Shown here in pieces: positions 52,618-62,048 of a stretch of 64,000 nucleotides of DNA; the first letter of the stretch is position 1; each line of letters opens with the position of its first letter. The translations under genes were made by a program, and so were the position numbers. The notes beneath the pieces were generated by a model. It searched no databases. It had not been told where the DNA came from and was given only the letters and a program-made list of their open reading frames with translations. The DNA comes from Chloroflexota bacterium. Lineage in GTDB: Bacteria; Chloroflexota; Dehalococcoidia; JACPEP01. The stretch spans positions 1 through 64,000 of the forward strand of contig JACPEP010000051.1 of NCBI GenBank assembly GCA_016183425.1, written 5' to 3'.

Positions 52618-53918
52618 AACAGTTTCTGGGCCTCCTTCCTCAGCTCAGCTCTGAAATCAGGATGGGCGATAGCTATCAATTCTTCGGCTCGCTGCCGCTG
52701 GGACTTGCCCAGAAGACGGGCGACGCCATATTCTGTGACCACTAAGTCGGCAAAGGAGCGCGGGACGGTGACGATGGTGCCCGGCTCCAGCGTAGCCACG
52801 ATGCGAGAAACATAGCCATCTAAAGCGGTAGCGGGAATTACGGTGATGGAGCGACCTCCTTTAGAAAGCAAAGCCCCCATGGCGAACTCCGTCTGACCCC
52901 CAGCTCCGCTCCACATCCGAGACCCCACCGACTCCGAGGCGATCTGCCCCGTCAGATCCACTGCCATGGCGTTGTTGATGGCCACCATATTGTCATGGGC
53001 AGAGATGACCCGAATGTTGTTGGTGTACTCCACATCCTTGAGCTGAAACATAGGATTGAGGTGGACAAACTTCATATCCTCCTCGTCCCCTCCCCCGAAG
53101 TTGGTAGCGACGAACAATCCCTGGTTCATTGTCTTTCGCTTACCAGTAATGACCCCTTTCTTCACCAGCTTGTGGATGCCGTAAGGCGTCACCTCGGAAT
53201 GCCACCCCAGGTCGTTCTTGTCGGCAAAGAGGCCCATGGGCACCATGGGCCGAGTGGTGCCCCCGGTGCCGATCTGTATGGTATCTCCATCATTGACCAG
53301 GGAGTTGACCAACTCCATGATAGGTTTAACATGGGGGCCAGCCTCTCGAATATGGGCTTCCCACGCCTGCTCTGGGGTGTGCTCCACAAAGTAGGCTATT
53401 TGGGAGACGTGAATGTAATTATCACCGTAGGTACGCACCTGGCGGGCATCTACCTCTGCCAGAACGTAATGGGCTGCCCGACAGTAGCTTCGCTTGTTCC
53501 ACAGGCTGGCACCAAAGCTGCAAAAACCATGCTCGTCGGGAGGGCTGACCACCACCATAAACACATCCACCGGCCTCTCCCCCCGCTCCGTCACTGTTTT
53601 GGGGATGAGGGTAAAGAGATTGGGGGAATAGTCGGCCCGCTTGTAGTCCAGAGCAGTACGCCCCAGCTCAGCGAAAAAGCTCTCAATGTTCACCTGAAAG
53701 GAGTCCTGCCACCCCTCCTGAAACCAGCCGAAATCGGTTCGCGGCAGCCCCACCAGGATCTCTACATTTCTCAACTCACCCTTGCGCGCCGCCAGAGCGG
53801 CGGGGAGCGCCCGAGGCTCATCACCCAGCGTCATAACCACCCGGTCCCCGGGCTTGACCACCCTCACCGCCTCCTCGGCGGTCACCAGCTTCCTGCGATA
53901 CTCCTCTTTAGAATCCAT
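52614..53918 (-). CDS. Acetyl-CoA hydrolase/CoA-transferase (Cat1-like), copy 1
   Basis: A 434-residue class I CoA-transferase. The conserved C-terminal catalytic region contains GQIASESVGSRMWSGAGGQ, with the Glu that forms the CoA thioester, and the glycine-rich FAMGALLSKGGRS. Members move CoA between acetyl-CoA and 4-hydroxybutyrate, succinate, propionate or similar acids. The adjacent paralog has the same length and layout. Start at ATG 53918. Confidence 0.9.
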   Translation of the reverse strand: MDSKEEYRRKLVTAEEAVRVVKPGDRVVMTLGDEPRALPAALAARKGELRNVEILVGLPRTDFGWFQEGWQDSFQVNIESFFAELGRTALDYKRADYSPNLFTLIPKTVTERGERPVDVFMVVVSPPDEHGFCSFGASLWNKRSYCRAAHYVLAEVDARQVRTYGDNYIHVSQIAYFVEHTPEQAWEAHIREAGPHVKPIMELVNSLVNDGDTIQIGTGGTTRPMVPMGLFADKNDLGWHSEVTPYGIHKLVKKGVITGKRKTMNQGLFVATNFGGGDEEDMKFVHLNPMFQLKDVEYTNNIRVISAHDNMVAINNAMAVDLTGQIASESVGSRMWSGAGGQTEFAMGALLSKGGRSITVIPATALDGYVSRIVATLEPGTIVTVPRSFADLVVTEYGVARLLGKSQRQRAEELIAIAHPDFRAELRKEAQKLL

Positions 53919-53933
53919 AGCTCTCTCCAGCCT

Positions 53934-55238
53934 CTAAAACAGCTTCTGGGCCTCTTCCCCCAACTGAACTCTGAAGTCGGGATGGGCGATGGCAATAAGG
54001 GCCTCGGCCCGCTGCCGCTGAGACTTGCCCATTAGGCGGGCGATACCGTGCTCCGTGACCACCATATCGGCGTAGGAGCGGGGGATGGTGATGACAGTGC
54101 CCGGCTCCAGCTTGGCTACGATGCGGGAGACGTAACCACCCAGGGCAGTGGAAGGCAGAACGGTTATGGAACGCCCCCCCTTAGACATCACGGCCCCGAT
54201 GGCGAACTCCGGCTGCCCTCCCGAGCCGTTCCACGTTCGAGGCCCCACCGACTCGGCCCCGATCTGGCCCGTTAAGTCAATGGCCATGGCCTGGTTTATA
54301 GCCACCATGTTGTCGTGGGCCATGATAGTGCGTATATCGTTGACATAGTTGACGTCATGGACTTCGAACATGGGGTTGTGGGCCATAAAGGCCACATCCT
54401 CATCGTCACCCTCCAGTTGGGTAGCCACCACCTTTTCCTGATGCAAGGTCTTCCGGCTGCCGTTGATAACTCCCCGCCGCACCAGCTTAACGATGCCGTA
54501 GGGGGTCACCTCAGAGTGCCACCCCAGGTCGTTCTTGTCATTGAAGACGCCCAAGAGAGACAAGGGCCGAGTGAAGCTGCCATGGCCGACCTGGATAGTA
54601 TCCCCATCCTGTATCAATGAGGAGACATATCCGGCGATAGCTCGAGTGCGGTGATCTATGGGATACTCGCGGCGGGGACGGGGAGGCACGGTATTCTCCA
54701 CAAAGTAGTCCACCCGGGAGACATGAATGAAGTTGGTGCCATAAGTACGCACCTGGTTGGCGTCCACTTCCACCAACACCTTCTTGGCCCGCAAAGCGTA
54801 GGCTCGCTTGTTCCACACCCTCAGACCGAAGCTACAAAAGCCGTGGTCATCGGGGGGCGAGACCACCGTCATGACCGCATCAATATCCCTGACCAGGGGG
54901 CGACCCTCGTCATAGACCTTAAAGTTCAAGGAGAAAAGGTTGGGGTAATAGTCAGCTCGCTTCTCATCCAGGGCATAACGCCCCAGGTCGCCAACGAAGG
55001 TCTCCAGGGCTACTTTGAAAGAGTCGTGCACCTCCTCTCGCCAGAAGCCAAAATCGTTCATCGGGAGGCAAAGGAGTAATTCCACATCCTCCAACTCTCC
55101 CGCCCGCTGCGCTAAGGCATGGGGGAGAAGGGTAGGCTCGCCACCGATGGGTATCACCACCCGATCCCGGGAACGGACTATTTTGACCGCCTCTTCCGCG
55201 GTGACCAGCTTCTTTTGGTAGTCCTCTCTCCAGTCCAC
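53934..55238 (-). CDS. Acetyl-CoA hydrolase/CoA-transferase (Cat1-like), copy 2
   Basis: A 434-residue paralog of the previous gene, 15 bases upstream of it, with GQIGAESVGPRTWNGSGGQ for the catalytic Glu region and FAIGAVMSKGGRS. N-terminal MDWREDYQKKLVTAEEAV is clearly related to MDSKEEYRRKLVTAEEAV of copy 1, so it arose by tandem duplication. Differences in loops suggest different acid substrates. It follows the synthetase chain after a short gap. Confidence 0.9.
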   Translation of the reverse strand: MDWREDYQKKLVTAEEAVKIVRSRDRVVIPIGGEPTLLPHALAQRAGELEDVELLLCLPMNDFGFWREEVHDSFKVALETFVGDLGRYALDEKRADYYPNLFSLNFKVYDEGRPLVRDIDAVMTVVSPPDDHGFCSFGLRVWNKRAYALRAKKVLVEVDANQVRTYGTNFIHVSRVDYFVENTVPPRPRREYPIDHRTRAIAGYVSSLIQDGDTIQVGHGSFTRPLSLLGVFNDKNDLGWHSEVTPYGIVKLVRRGVINGSRKTLHQEKVVATQLEGDDEDVAFMAHNPMFEVHDVNYVNDIRTIMAHDNMVAINQAMAIDLTGQIGAESVGPRTWNGSGGQPEFAIGAVMSKGGRSITVLPSTALGGYVSRIVAKLEPGTVITIPRSYADMVVTEHGIARLMGKSQRQRAEALIAIAHPDFRVQLGEEAQKLF

Positions 55239-55245
55239 GTTAACA

Positions 55246-56688
55246 TCAGTCCTGGCGATGAAAAGAGTAGTAGTCCACCATCTTTCGCAAGGCTACCGCC
55301 GCCCGCTGAAAGCTGGGAAAGACGGCGATTTCCCGCTCCACCAGCCCCGCCTCTGCCTGCTGCGCCATCTCTTCCATATGAAGAGGCCGCACCACAGCCA
55401 TAAAAGGCTTGGGACTACGATCTCTATAATAGGCCATAGTATCTAAGATACGAGCCATGGTCTCCGGTTCTCTTTGCCAGCGACGGGCCATGAAGGGTAC
55501 CGCCAACTCCATGGTCACCACATCTACGTTGGCGTCCTCCCCCATTATGTCTAGAAGCTGACCCAGAACACGTAACAGCCCGTCCAGATTGGCGTCCATC
55601 CCCAGGGTGCTGCCCATGTCCAGAGGGTTGCGATAGCTCCCCCCTATGACGTTGAAAAAGGAGGCCAGCTTATCATAGGACTCCTGAGTCAGAGCGGGAA
55701 CTTCCAGGTCGGCCCGGGCAAAGTCATCGGTTATGACTACGGACGGACCGCCCGTGTGGGCCATGAGACCCACTCGCCGCCCCGTCCCATGTTTTATGTA
55801 AAGTAAAGCCCTGACCACATCTATGGTCTCCTCCAGGCTCTCCACTGGGATGGCTCCCGCCTGACGCACCATGGCCTGCCACAGTCGGTAAGGCTGAGCC
55901 AGGGATGCCGTGTGAGAGGCCGCAGCCCTTGCCCCCGCCTCCGTCTGCCCCCCCTTCCAGATAACCACCGGCTTGCGGGGAGTCACCGCTTTCAGACACT
56001 CAAAGAGGCGCCGCCCCTCCTTAGCCCCCTCAATGTACATGGCAATAATCCGGGTCTCTTCGTCCTGGGCAAGATACTCCACATAGTCGGGGCTATCCAG
56101 CACCACCGCGTTGCCGTAGCTTACCGACTTGCTGACCTTGACGCCGTGACGGGCTCCCATCAGGCTGAAGAAGGCGGCGTGGGTACCACTCTGGGAAATG
56201 AACCCCACGCACCCTCCCGGGCCGCAATATTGCTCCTGGTTGTGGCGCAGGCCGATGCTGGGATTGAAAATGCCCATGCAGTTGGGGCCGATGAGATTCA
56301 ATCCCCACTCCTGGGCCAGTTGCCGAACTTCCTCCTGGAGCCTCATCCCCTCCTCGGTACCCGTCTCGGCGAAGCCGGAGGTGAAGAGGGTCACCCCCCC
56401 CACCCCCTTGGCAATGCAATCCTTGACAACCTTGGGGGTCACCGCCCGGGGCACGGCCACGATGACGTAGTCCACCGGCCCAGGAATATCCAAGAGACTG
56501 GAGTAATTCTCTACCCCCAGGGCAGCGATGCCTGGCGACTCTCCCTCGTCTATCTGCACCGAATACACCTTACCCTGAAAGGTGAGGACATTCCTCAACC
56601 ACATATGGTTATTGGCCGCCTTGGACCCTATTACGGCCACCGTTCTCGGGTTGAACACCCGCTCCAGCCTGTGCCCCACCCTTTGCAC
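55246..56688 (-). CDS. ADP-forming acyl-CoA synthetase, alpha-type chain
   Basis: A 480-residue protein. Residues about 10-130 are the CoA-binding Rossmann domain (PRTVAVIGSKAA), then the succinyl-CoA-ligase domain with GFISQSGTHAA and the phosphohistidine in AASHTASLA, then the second ligase domain. It works with the ATP-grasp chain encoded just upstream (56696-57376) to make acyl-CoA with ATP or run in reverse to gain ATP. Gap 7 bases. Confidence 0.9.
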   Translation of the reverse strand: MQRVGHRLERVFNPRTVAVIGSKAANNHMWLRNVLTFQGKVYSVQIDEGESPGIAALGVENYSSLLDIPGPVDYVIVAVPRAVTPKVVKDCIAKGVGGVTLFTSGFAETGTEEGMRLQEEVRQLAQEWGLNLIGPNCMGIFNPSIGLRHNQEQYCGPGGCVGFISQSGTHAAFFSLMGARHGVKVSKSVSYGNAVVLDSPDYVEYLAQDEETRIIAMYIEGAKEGRRLFECLKAVTPRKPVVIWKGGQTEAGARAAASHTASLAQPYRLWQAMVRQAGAIPVESLEETIDVVRALLYIKHGTGRRVGLMAHTGGPSVVITDDFARADLEVPALTQESYDKLASFFNVIGGSYRNPLDMGSTLGMDANLDGLLRVLGQLLDIMGEDANVDVVTMELAVPFMARRWQREPETMARILDTMAYYRDRSPKPFMAVVRPLHMEEMAQQAEAGLVEREIAVFPSFQRAAVALRKMVDYYSFHRQD

Positions 56689-56695
56689 CTGCCTA

Positions 56696-57376
56696 TTACC
56701 TCATCACCACGCGAGCATCCACCACCAGGGCCTGCTCAGGGTAGGCGATAACCGGGTTCAAGTCCACCTCCCGCACCTCTGGGTTATCCTCCATAAACCG
56801 AGACAAAAGTAATATCATCTCCTCCATAAAGGGAATGTCCACACCTGGCTGCCCCCGATATCCTTCCAAAAGGGGATAGCCGCGTATCTCTCGCACCATG
56901 TCCCGAGCATCCCTAGCCTCAAGAGGAACGAGGCGGAAAGCGACATCCTGCAACACCTCCACCCACAAACCTCCCAGCCCGAACATGAGCACCGGCCCGA
57001 AAGACGCATCTCTGAAGCCGCCCATGACCACTTCGACCCCGGGCGGAGCCATCCTCTGCACTGCCATTCCCTGGACTTCGGCTTCAGGAAGCCTGGCCTT
57101 CACGGCAGCTAAAATCTCTTCATATGCCTGGGCTGTCTCATGAGCACCGGCCAAGTTCAGCCTGACCCCACCCACATTGCTCTTGTGAACCACCTGGAGA
57201 GAGACCACCTTTAGCGCCACCGGAAAACCCAACTCTCTACCCATGGCGGCCGCCTCCTTAGAAGAGCGGGCGAGGCGGGTTTCCACCACATTGAACCCCA
57301 CCCTTCGCAGAAGATCCTTGGCCTCTACTTCCGTCATAGGGCCAGCGTGAGACAAAGACTGTTTCACTTTTTGCAT
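56696..57376 (-). CDS. ADP-forming acyl-CoA synthetase, beta-type ATP-grasp chain
   Basis: A 226-residue ATP-grasp domain. LGFPVALKVVSLQVVHKSNVGG is the ATP-binding start and VDLNPVIAYPEQALVVDARV the metal-binding end typical of ACD beta chains. ATG 57376 is used rather than TTG 57406. The first gene of a - strand unit with the alpha chain and the two CoA-transferases. Confidence 0.9.
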   Translation of the reverse strand: MQKVKQSLSHAGPMTEVEAKDLLRRVGFNVVETRLARSSKEAAAMGRELGFPVALKVVSLQVVHKSNVGGVRLNLAGAHETAQAYEEILAAVKARLPEAEVQGMAVQRMAPPGVEVVMGGFRDASFGPVLMFGLGGLWVEVLQDVAFRLVPLEARDARDMVREIRGYPLLEGYRGQPGVDIPFMEEMILLLSRFMEDNPEVREVDLNPVIAYPEQALVVDARVVMR

Positions 57377-57465
57377 ATTTAAACTGGCCTCACCTCTTCT
57401 TCCCAAAAGCGGCGAACACGATACCGTTCATGATGGGGCTGATTTTAGACCAAAGGAGGGAGAAC

Positions 57466-57506
57466 TGTCAATGAGCATTGACAGAAGCCACTAACTTGTC
57501 TATGTT
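57466..57506 (+). promoter_or_regulatory. Predicted promoter of the first VOC gene with a perfect palindrome over the -35
   Basis: TTGACA (57478-57483), 17-base spacer, TATGTT (57501-57506). A perfect inverted repeat TGTCAATG-AG-CATTGACA (57466-57483) ends on the -35. It is in a good place to be a repressor operator. The promoter lies 131 bases before the start codon. Confidence 0.65.
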
Positions 57507-57636
57507 AGTTCCATCTTTTCCTCAGCCTTCCCAAGCGGCCGAGGAACCCTAGAAAGGAGACCCCAAAGCTGACCGACAGGCTATCCATCAGGTCATTTAC
57601 CTTTGGAAGGGACAATGTATTTAGAAAGGAGCTAAC

Positions 57637-58092
57637 ATGAAACCTGTGGAAAAGTTCGGCTTTGTCGTCATCTGCTGTGAAAACCTGGAACGCTCTCTTC
57701 ACTTCTACCAGGACCTTCTGGGCCTGAGGCTCACCAACTCTTACGAAAGTGTCAACAAACCAGAGAACGTTCGCTACCACGAGCAGTTATTCAATATCCC
57801 CAACCTTAACTACAAAACGGCCCGCCTGGAGTCAAGGAACGGGATTGGGGTAGAACTGGTTCAGTACTTAAACCCCCCCTCCAAGCCCCGTCCCCGGGAA
57901 TGGAACCTCACCGATGTGGGCTTCATCCGCCTGGCCTTCCAGGTGGAAGACGTGAACACAAAGTACGAGGAGCTAACGAAAGAAGGGGTAAAGTTTCTCA
58001 ATACACCGGCAAGACGTCCCACCGGCGGCGGCAACGTCATGGCCCTGGACCCCGATGGCAACATAATACCTCTGCCTCAACCAGCTCCTTAG
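57637..58092 (+). CDS. VOC-superfamily protein (glyoxalase fold), copy 1
   Basis: A 151-residue protein with two VOC repeats: SLHFYQDLLGLRL and IGVELVQYL in the first, GFIRLAFQVEDV and LDPDGNIIPL in the second. Positions normally occupied by metal-binding His/Glu hold Val/Arg/Pro here, except the Glu of VELVQ. AGAAAGGAGCTAAC precedes ATG 57637. Family certain; function unknown. Confidence 0.85.
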   Translation: MKPVEKFGFVVICCENLERSLHFYQDLLGLRLTNSYESVNKPENVRYHEQLFNIPNLNYKTARLESRNGIGVELVQYLNPPSKPRPREWNLTDVGFIRLAFQVEDVNTKYEELTKEGVKFLNTPARRPTGGGNVMALDPDGNIIPLPQPAP

Positions 58093-58150
58093 TGGGGGGT
58101 AGTGCCTTTTGCCCACCCGCCCCCCTGGAAATTTGTCCCCGCCTTCGCTC

Positions 58151-58179
58151 TTGACATCTTGGAAAATAAGGTAAACAAT
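58151..58179 (+). promoter_or_regulatory. Predicted promoter of the second VOC gene
   Basis: TTGACA (58151-58156), 17-base spacer, AACAAT (58174-58179), about 215 bases before ATG 58394. The 301-base gap 58093-58393 contains only this and an open extension of the VOC frame without supporting similarity. Confidence 0.5.
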
Positions 58180-58393
58180 ACCCCTAAGTTTTCCAAAGTA
58201 TGAGGAAGAAGGCTCAGCGGACAGGGGTATCCGGCACACCTAGGATCTGAGGTGGGAAGAGAAGGAGGTGATTGGCCAGAAACATCTGAGGAAAAGGGGT
58301 TCTTCTTCCACCAGTGAAGAGGACAGAAAACAGAAGTGGGAACGTTTGTGGGTGTCGGTAGCTGCGAAAGGGAGTAAGGTAGGAGCGAGAGCC

Positions 58394-58855
58394 ATGGAAA
58401 TAGAACGGGTTGCCAACATAATTCGGGCAGTAAGTGATCTCGACAAATCCATACATTTCTATTGCGATATCCTGGGCATGAAACTGGAGCGCGTTATTGA
58501 TACCGAGGATAACCCAGCCTCCCAGGAGTTCCACCGCAAACTATACAACACAACGGCTCATATCAGGTATCGGGATGCCTTCGTCACCGCCGCCGACGGC
58601 GCCCTGGTGATAGAGCTTGTTCAATACATGGTGCCCGCAGCCCGACCTATGCCACCAGAGGTCAAATTCACCGATGCGGGCGTTACCCGCTTCACCCTCC
58701 GAGTAAAAGACATAAAGGCCGCCTACGAGGAGCTATCGGCAAAGGGGGTCCGGTTCCAGGGCCCACCAGCCCTCCGCCCCGCCGGCGGGGGCAACGTCCT
58801 TTGCTATGACCCGGACGGCAACATCGTCGGCCTGACCCAGCCCCAACCCCAATAA
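58394..58855 (+). CDS. VOC-superfamily protein (glyoxalase fold), copy 2
   Basis: A 153-residue paralog of the gene at 57637. SIHFYCDILGMKL, LVIELVQYM, VTRFTLRVKDI and DPDGNIVGLTQ mark the repeats, again lacking the usual His and final Glu metal ligands. ATG 58394 is chosen because TAGGAGCGAGAGCC precedes it and because the alignment with copy 1 begins there; the extension to 58268 has no family similarity. It is followed by RidA. Confidence 0.85.
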   Translation: MEIERVANIIRAVSDLDKSIHFYCDILGMKLERVIDTEDNPASQEFHRKLYNTTAHIRYRDAFVTAADGALVIELVQYMVPAARPMPPEVKFTDAGVTRFTLRVKDIKAAYEELSAKGVRFQGPPALRPAGGGNVLCYDPDGNIVGLTQPQPQ

Positions 58856-58907
58856 GCTAAGGCAAAAGTCTCTTTAAAGAGTTGAACAAAAAGAAGGGAG
58901 CGTTATC

Positions 58908-59294
58908 ATGGCAAGACAGATTATCAATCCGCCCAACATAGTATCCATGCCCGCCGCCTACTCTCAGGCGGTCAAGGTGGGCAACATGGTGATTATTTCC
59001 GGGCAGGTGGCCTGGGACAAGGACGGCCACGTGGTAGCAGTGGGGGATGCCAGAGCCCAGGCGGAAAAAGCCTATGAGAACATGGCCGAGGTTCTCAAAG
59101 CTGCTGGCGCCACTTTCAAAGACATAGTGAAAATAACCACCTTTGTAGTAAACCCCGATGACCTGGGGAAGCTTCGAGGGGTCAAGGACCGCTTCTTCGA
59201 AGGGAACGTGCCCGCCAGCACCACGGTGTGCATCAAGCAACTGGCCCGGCCGGAGCTCCTCATCGAGATTGAAGCGATAGCGGTTATAGAGTAG
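58908..59294 (+). CDS. RidA/YjgF-family protein
   Basis: A 128-residue protein with the family features VIISGQVAWDKDGHVV, AQAEKAYENMAEVLKAAGA, and PASTTVCIKQLARPELLIEIEAIAV. RidA relatives hydrolyse reactive imines/enamines; others take part in catabolic pathways of aromatic or heterocyclic compounds. In this context, downstream of VOC proteins and upstream of a flavoprotein, a catabolic role is possible. RBS GAAGGGAGC. Confidence 0.9.
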   Translation: MARQIINPPNIVSMPAAYSQAVKVGNMVIISGQVAWDKDGHVVAVGDARAQAEKAYENMAEVLKAAGATFKDIVKITTFVVNPDDLGKLRGVKDRFFEGNVPASTTVCIKQLARPELLIEIEAIAVIE

Positions 59295-59315
59295 CTTCCT
59301 GGGGAAAGGCCACCA

Positions 59316-60608
59316 ATGGTTCATATCGTCGTCATCGGCGGCGGCTTCGCTGGCTGCGCCGCCGCCGTAACTTCGGCTCGCCTGGGGGCTAGAGTCACCC
59401 TCCTGGAAAAGATGAACTCCCTATCCGGGCTAGGGCCCTTAACCGGGCACCTCATTACCTGGGTAGCCCGTGAAGAAACCAGGCTAATGGGGGGTGGTGG
59501 TAAAGACTGCATCGAGGCCTTGGAAAAACTAGCTATTTTCTACCAGCCCGAGTTCGAGCTGCCCCAGGGCAACATCATCTTCGATGTGACTAAGGTAGAA
59601 GAGACTATGTACCAGGTCGTCCAGGCGGCGGGTGTGGAAATCAGGCTACGCAGTCGGGCGGTGGATGTGGTCAAAAAGAACCACCGGGTAGAAGGGATAA
59701 TCCTGGAAAGTGGCGAAATCATAACGGGCGATGCCTTCGTGGACGCTACCGGTTCCACCGGCACTCTCCATGAATGTGAAACGTACGGCCAGGGCTGTGC
59801 TTTGTGCATCCTGAAATGCCCCATCTATGGCAGCCGGGTGAGCATCGCCGCTAAGGCCGGCGCTCCCGACACCACCAGGGACAAAGCCATGTACTCACCC
59901 TGCATCTACATCGCTCCCGAAAGCGTCGCTCCCTGGCTGCTCAAGGACATCCAATCAGAGGCCACGGGATACTACTTCTACCCGGTGCCTGAAGAGCTAC
60001 TGAGCACAGACTTTACCAACCACTGGCCCCACCCCCAGAACGCCCCCGCTTCCCCCTTCAGCGCCGGACGCAGTGCCTCCCTCTTTCCAAAAGGAAAGAT
60101 CCTCATCTATCTAATACCCTTCCTAAAAACCTGGGTAAACATGCCCCTGAGATTTCTCAGAAGCATGCCCGGCTTTGAAAACGCCTGGCTGGTGAGCCCC
60201 TTGACCTCTGATGGCAACTATGTGAAACTGGGAGCGGTAGCCCCTCGAGACAACACCCTGAAAGTCCCGGGAATCGACAACCTCTTCTGCGGCGGGGAGC
60301 GGACGGGGCGCATCGGCGCCCTAGTGGAATGCCTCTTCACCGGCGACCTGGCGGCCTACAATGCAGTGAGATGGGCCTTGGGGAAAGCCCCTATTGAAAT
60401 CCCCAGCTCCACCATGGTGGGCCTCTTCACAAACGAGATAAAAGACGGCCACACCATGACAGACTTTCCCTTAGGTCGTCCTAAAGGACAAATCTACGTA
60501 GAACACGGGGTGGAGGTACTGGACAACAAGGTGGTATACCGACGCCTTTCCGCCCTTGGCCTGGTGGATATCTACGCCCGGCCCATGGTGCAAATAGCGC
60601 TCCACTAA
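59316..60608 (+). CDS. FAD-dependent oxidoreductase, paralog 7
   Basis: A 430-residue relative of the six-gene array at 7.6-15.3 kb. GGGFAG at the N-terminus, GQGCALCILKCP with Cys161, 164, 168 in the same place, and KTWVNMPLRFLRSMPG as in paralogs 1 and 6. The C-terminal segment is LFCGGERTGRIGALVECLFT. It has a longer insert after residue 215. It starts 21 bases after ridA. Substrate unknown. Confidence 0.85.
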   Translation: MVHIVVIGGGFAGCAAAVTSARLGARVTLLEKMNSLSGLGPLTGHLITWVAREETRLMGGGGKDCIEALEKLAIFYQPEFELPQGNIIFDVTKVEETMYQVVQAAGVEIRLRSRAVDVVKKNHRVEGIILESGEIITGDAFVDATGSTGTLHECETYGQGCALCILKCPIYGSRVSIAAKAGAPDTTRDKAMYSPCIYIAPESVAPWLLKDIQSEATGYYFYPVPEELLSTDFTNHWPHPQNAPASPFSAGRSASLFPKGKILIYLIPFLKTWVNMPLRFLRSMPGFENAWLVSPLTSDGNYVKLGAVAPRDNTLKVPGIDNLFCGGERTGRIGALVECLFTGDLAAYNAVRWALGKAPIEIPSSTMVGLFTNEIKDGHTMTDFPLGRPKGQIYVEHGVEVLDNKVVYRRLSALGLVDIYARPMVQIALH

Positions 60609-60692
60609 GCCTCATGAAGGCGTGAGAGGTCGACAGAAGGCAGCATTTTCTTGCCCCTACGCCGGAGACCCGGGTGAGGAAAGGAGACAAGT

Positions 60693-62018
60693 TTGCCAGA
60701 CATACACGACTTAGAGAAGAAGGTCTTTGCCAAGATTGAGGAGCTGGAGCCGGAGCTAATCAAGGTCGCCCTGGACCTGGGAGACATGGACACCCCACAG
60801 CCATACGAAAAGATAGCGGGCGACTATGTTTACGGCTGGTTCGAGGAGAATGGTTTCCGACCTAAGAAAATAGGGACCCCTCAGCGGTTCAACGTCCTCG
60901 CCAAACACCAAGGAATCGGCAACGGACGCAGCTTGATCTTCTGCAGCCATTTGGACGGCGGGGGTAGATATGAGGGGATGGAATGGAAGATACGGCATTG
61001 GGACGCGCCCATACGCACCAGGGCCTGGAGAGACGGGGATACTTTGGTGGGAGCCGGCATCGCCAACTGCAAGGGGCCCATGGCCTGCTGGATGATCGCC
61101 ACCAAGGCCATTAGGGAGGCCGAGGCCCCCCTTCTGGGCGACATACTCCTCGCCCCGGTGGTGGGAGAGACGGGGGGTTCTCCGGTGGATGAGTTCGAAT
61201 CGCCAAAGCACGATTCCCACGAACTGGGGGCTAGATACCTGGTGAGCCACGGCGGTATGGCCGACTACGCCCTGGTCGCCGAGGCCACCGGCTTCACCAT
61301 CGTCCCTTGCATGACCGGCTTCGGCTATTACAAGGTCACCATCTACTCCGGACCCGCCTCCTACACCCCCTTCTTCCGCCGCCCTGAGCCCGCCATGGAA
61401 AAAAGCGTGAACGCCGTGGTGAGGATGGCCAAGTTCGTGGAAAGGTTCGAGCAGTACGCCTACGAATACATGAAGAGAGACACTTACTCTTTCGACGGCG
61501 GCACCATGACCCCCAACGCTATTATCGGGGCCATCCGGGGAGGACTGCCCTTCAAGCCAGCCTCTACGCCAGAGGTGTGCAGCCTCTACTGCGACTTCCG
61601 AATCCGGCCGGGAAGGAATCCCCTGGATATGAAGCGAGACCTGGAGGGAATTCTGGATGAGCTGGGGATGGAAGGCACCGTGGAGATATACAAGTACCTC
61701 CGCGGCTACGACGCGTGGCAAAACCAGGGGTTCGACACCTTGAAGCAGGCCATGGTGAAAGCCCACCACAGCATGTTCCCCCAGCCTCCCCAAAAGGTTC
61801 CCTCCCAGTTCGTCAGCATGTGGCGAGATGTCAACCCATTCAACGAGCTGGGAGTGCCCGCCATATCCTACGGCTTCCCCACCGGGTACACCCATGAAGG
61901 CGCCCCTTATGACATAAACCTGTTTCGAGTGAGGGTCGCCGATATGGTGACAACGGCCAAGATATATGCTACGCTAGCCATCGACCTCTGCAACAGGCCC
62001 TTGAGTGGGCCCGTGTAA
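60693..62018 (+). CDS. M20-like peptidase/deacylase family protein, copy 1
   Basis: A 441-residue protein with the M20 layout (ArgE/DapE/CPG2 type). SHLDGGG supplies the first His/Asp. The bridging-Asp position is Asn (ANCKGPM), and the usual Glu-Glu pair is Gly-Glu (VGETGGS). The His of the lid domain is also not where expected. So one or both zinc sites are likely altered. TTG 60693 with AAGGAGACAAG in front is the start. Expected activity is amide or carbamate cleavage, unproven. Confidence 0.82.
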   Translation: MPDIHDLEKKVFAKIEELEPELIKVALDLGDMDTPQPYEKIAGDYVYGWFEENGFRPKKIGTPQRFNVLAKHQGIGNGRSLIFCSHLDGGGRYEGMEWKIRHWDAPIRTRAWRDGDTLVGAGIANCKGPMACWMIATKAIREAEAPLLGDILLAPVVGETGGSPVDEFESPKHDSHELGARYLVSHGGMADYALVAEATGFTIVPCMTGFGYYKVTIYSGPASYTPFFRRPEPAMEKSVNAVVRMAKFVERFEQYAYEYMKRDTYSFDGGTMTPNAIIGAIRGGLPFKPASTPEVCSLYCDFRIRPGRNPLDMKRDLEGILDELGMEGTVEIYKYLRGYDAWQNQGFDTLKQAMVKAHHSMFPQPPQKVPSQFVSMWRDVNPFNELGVPAISYGFPTGYTHEGAPYDINLFRVRVADMVTTAKIYATLAIDLCNRPLSGPV

Positions 62019-62048
62019 TAGTGGCCTGGGATGGAAAAGGAGTCACGA

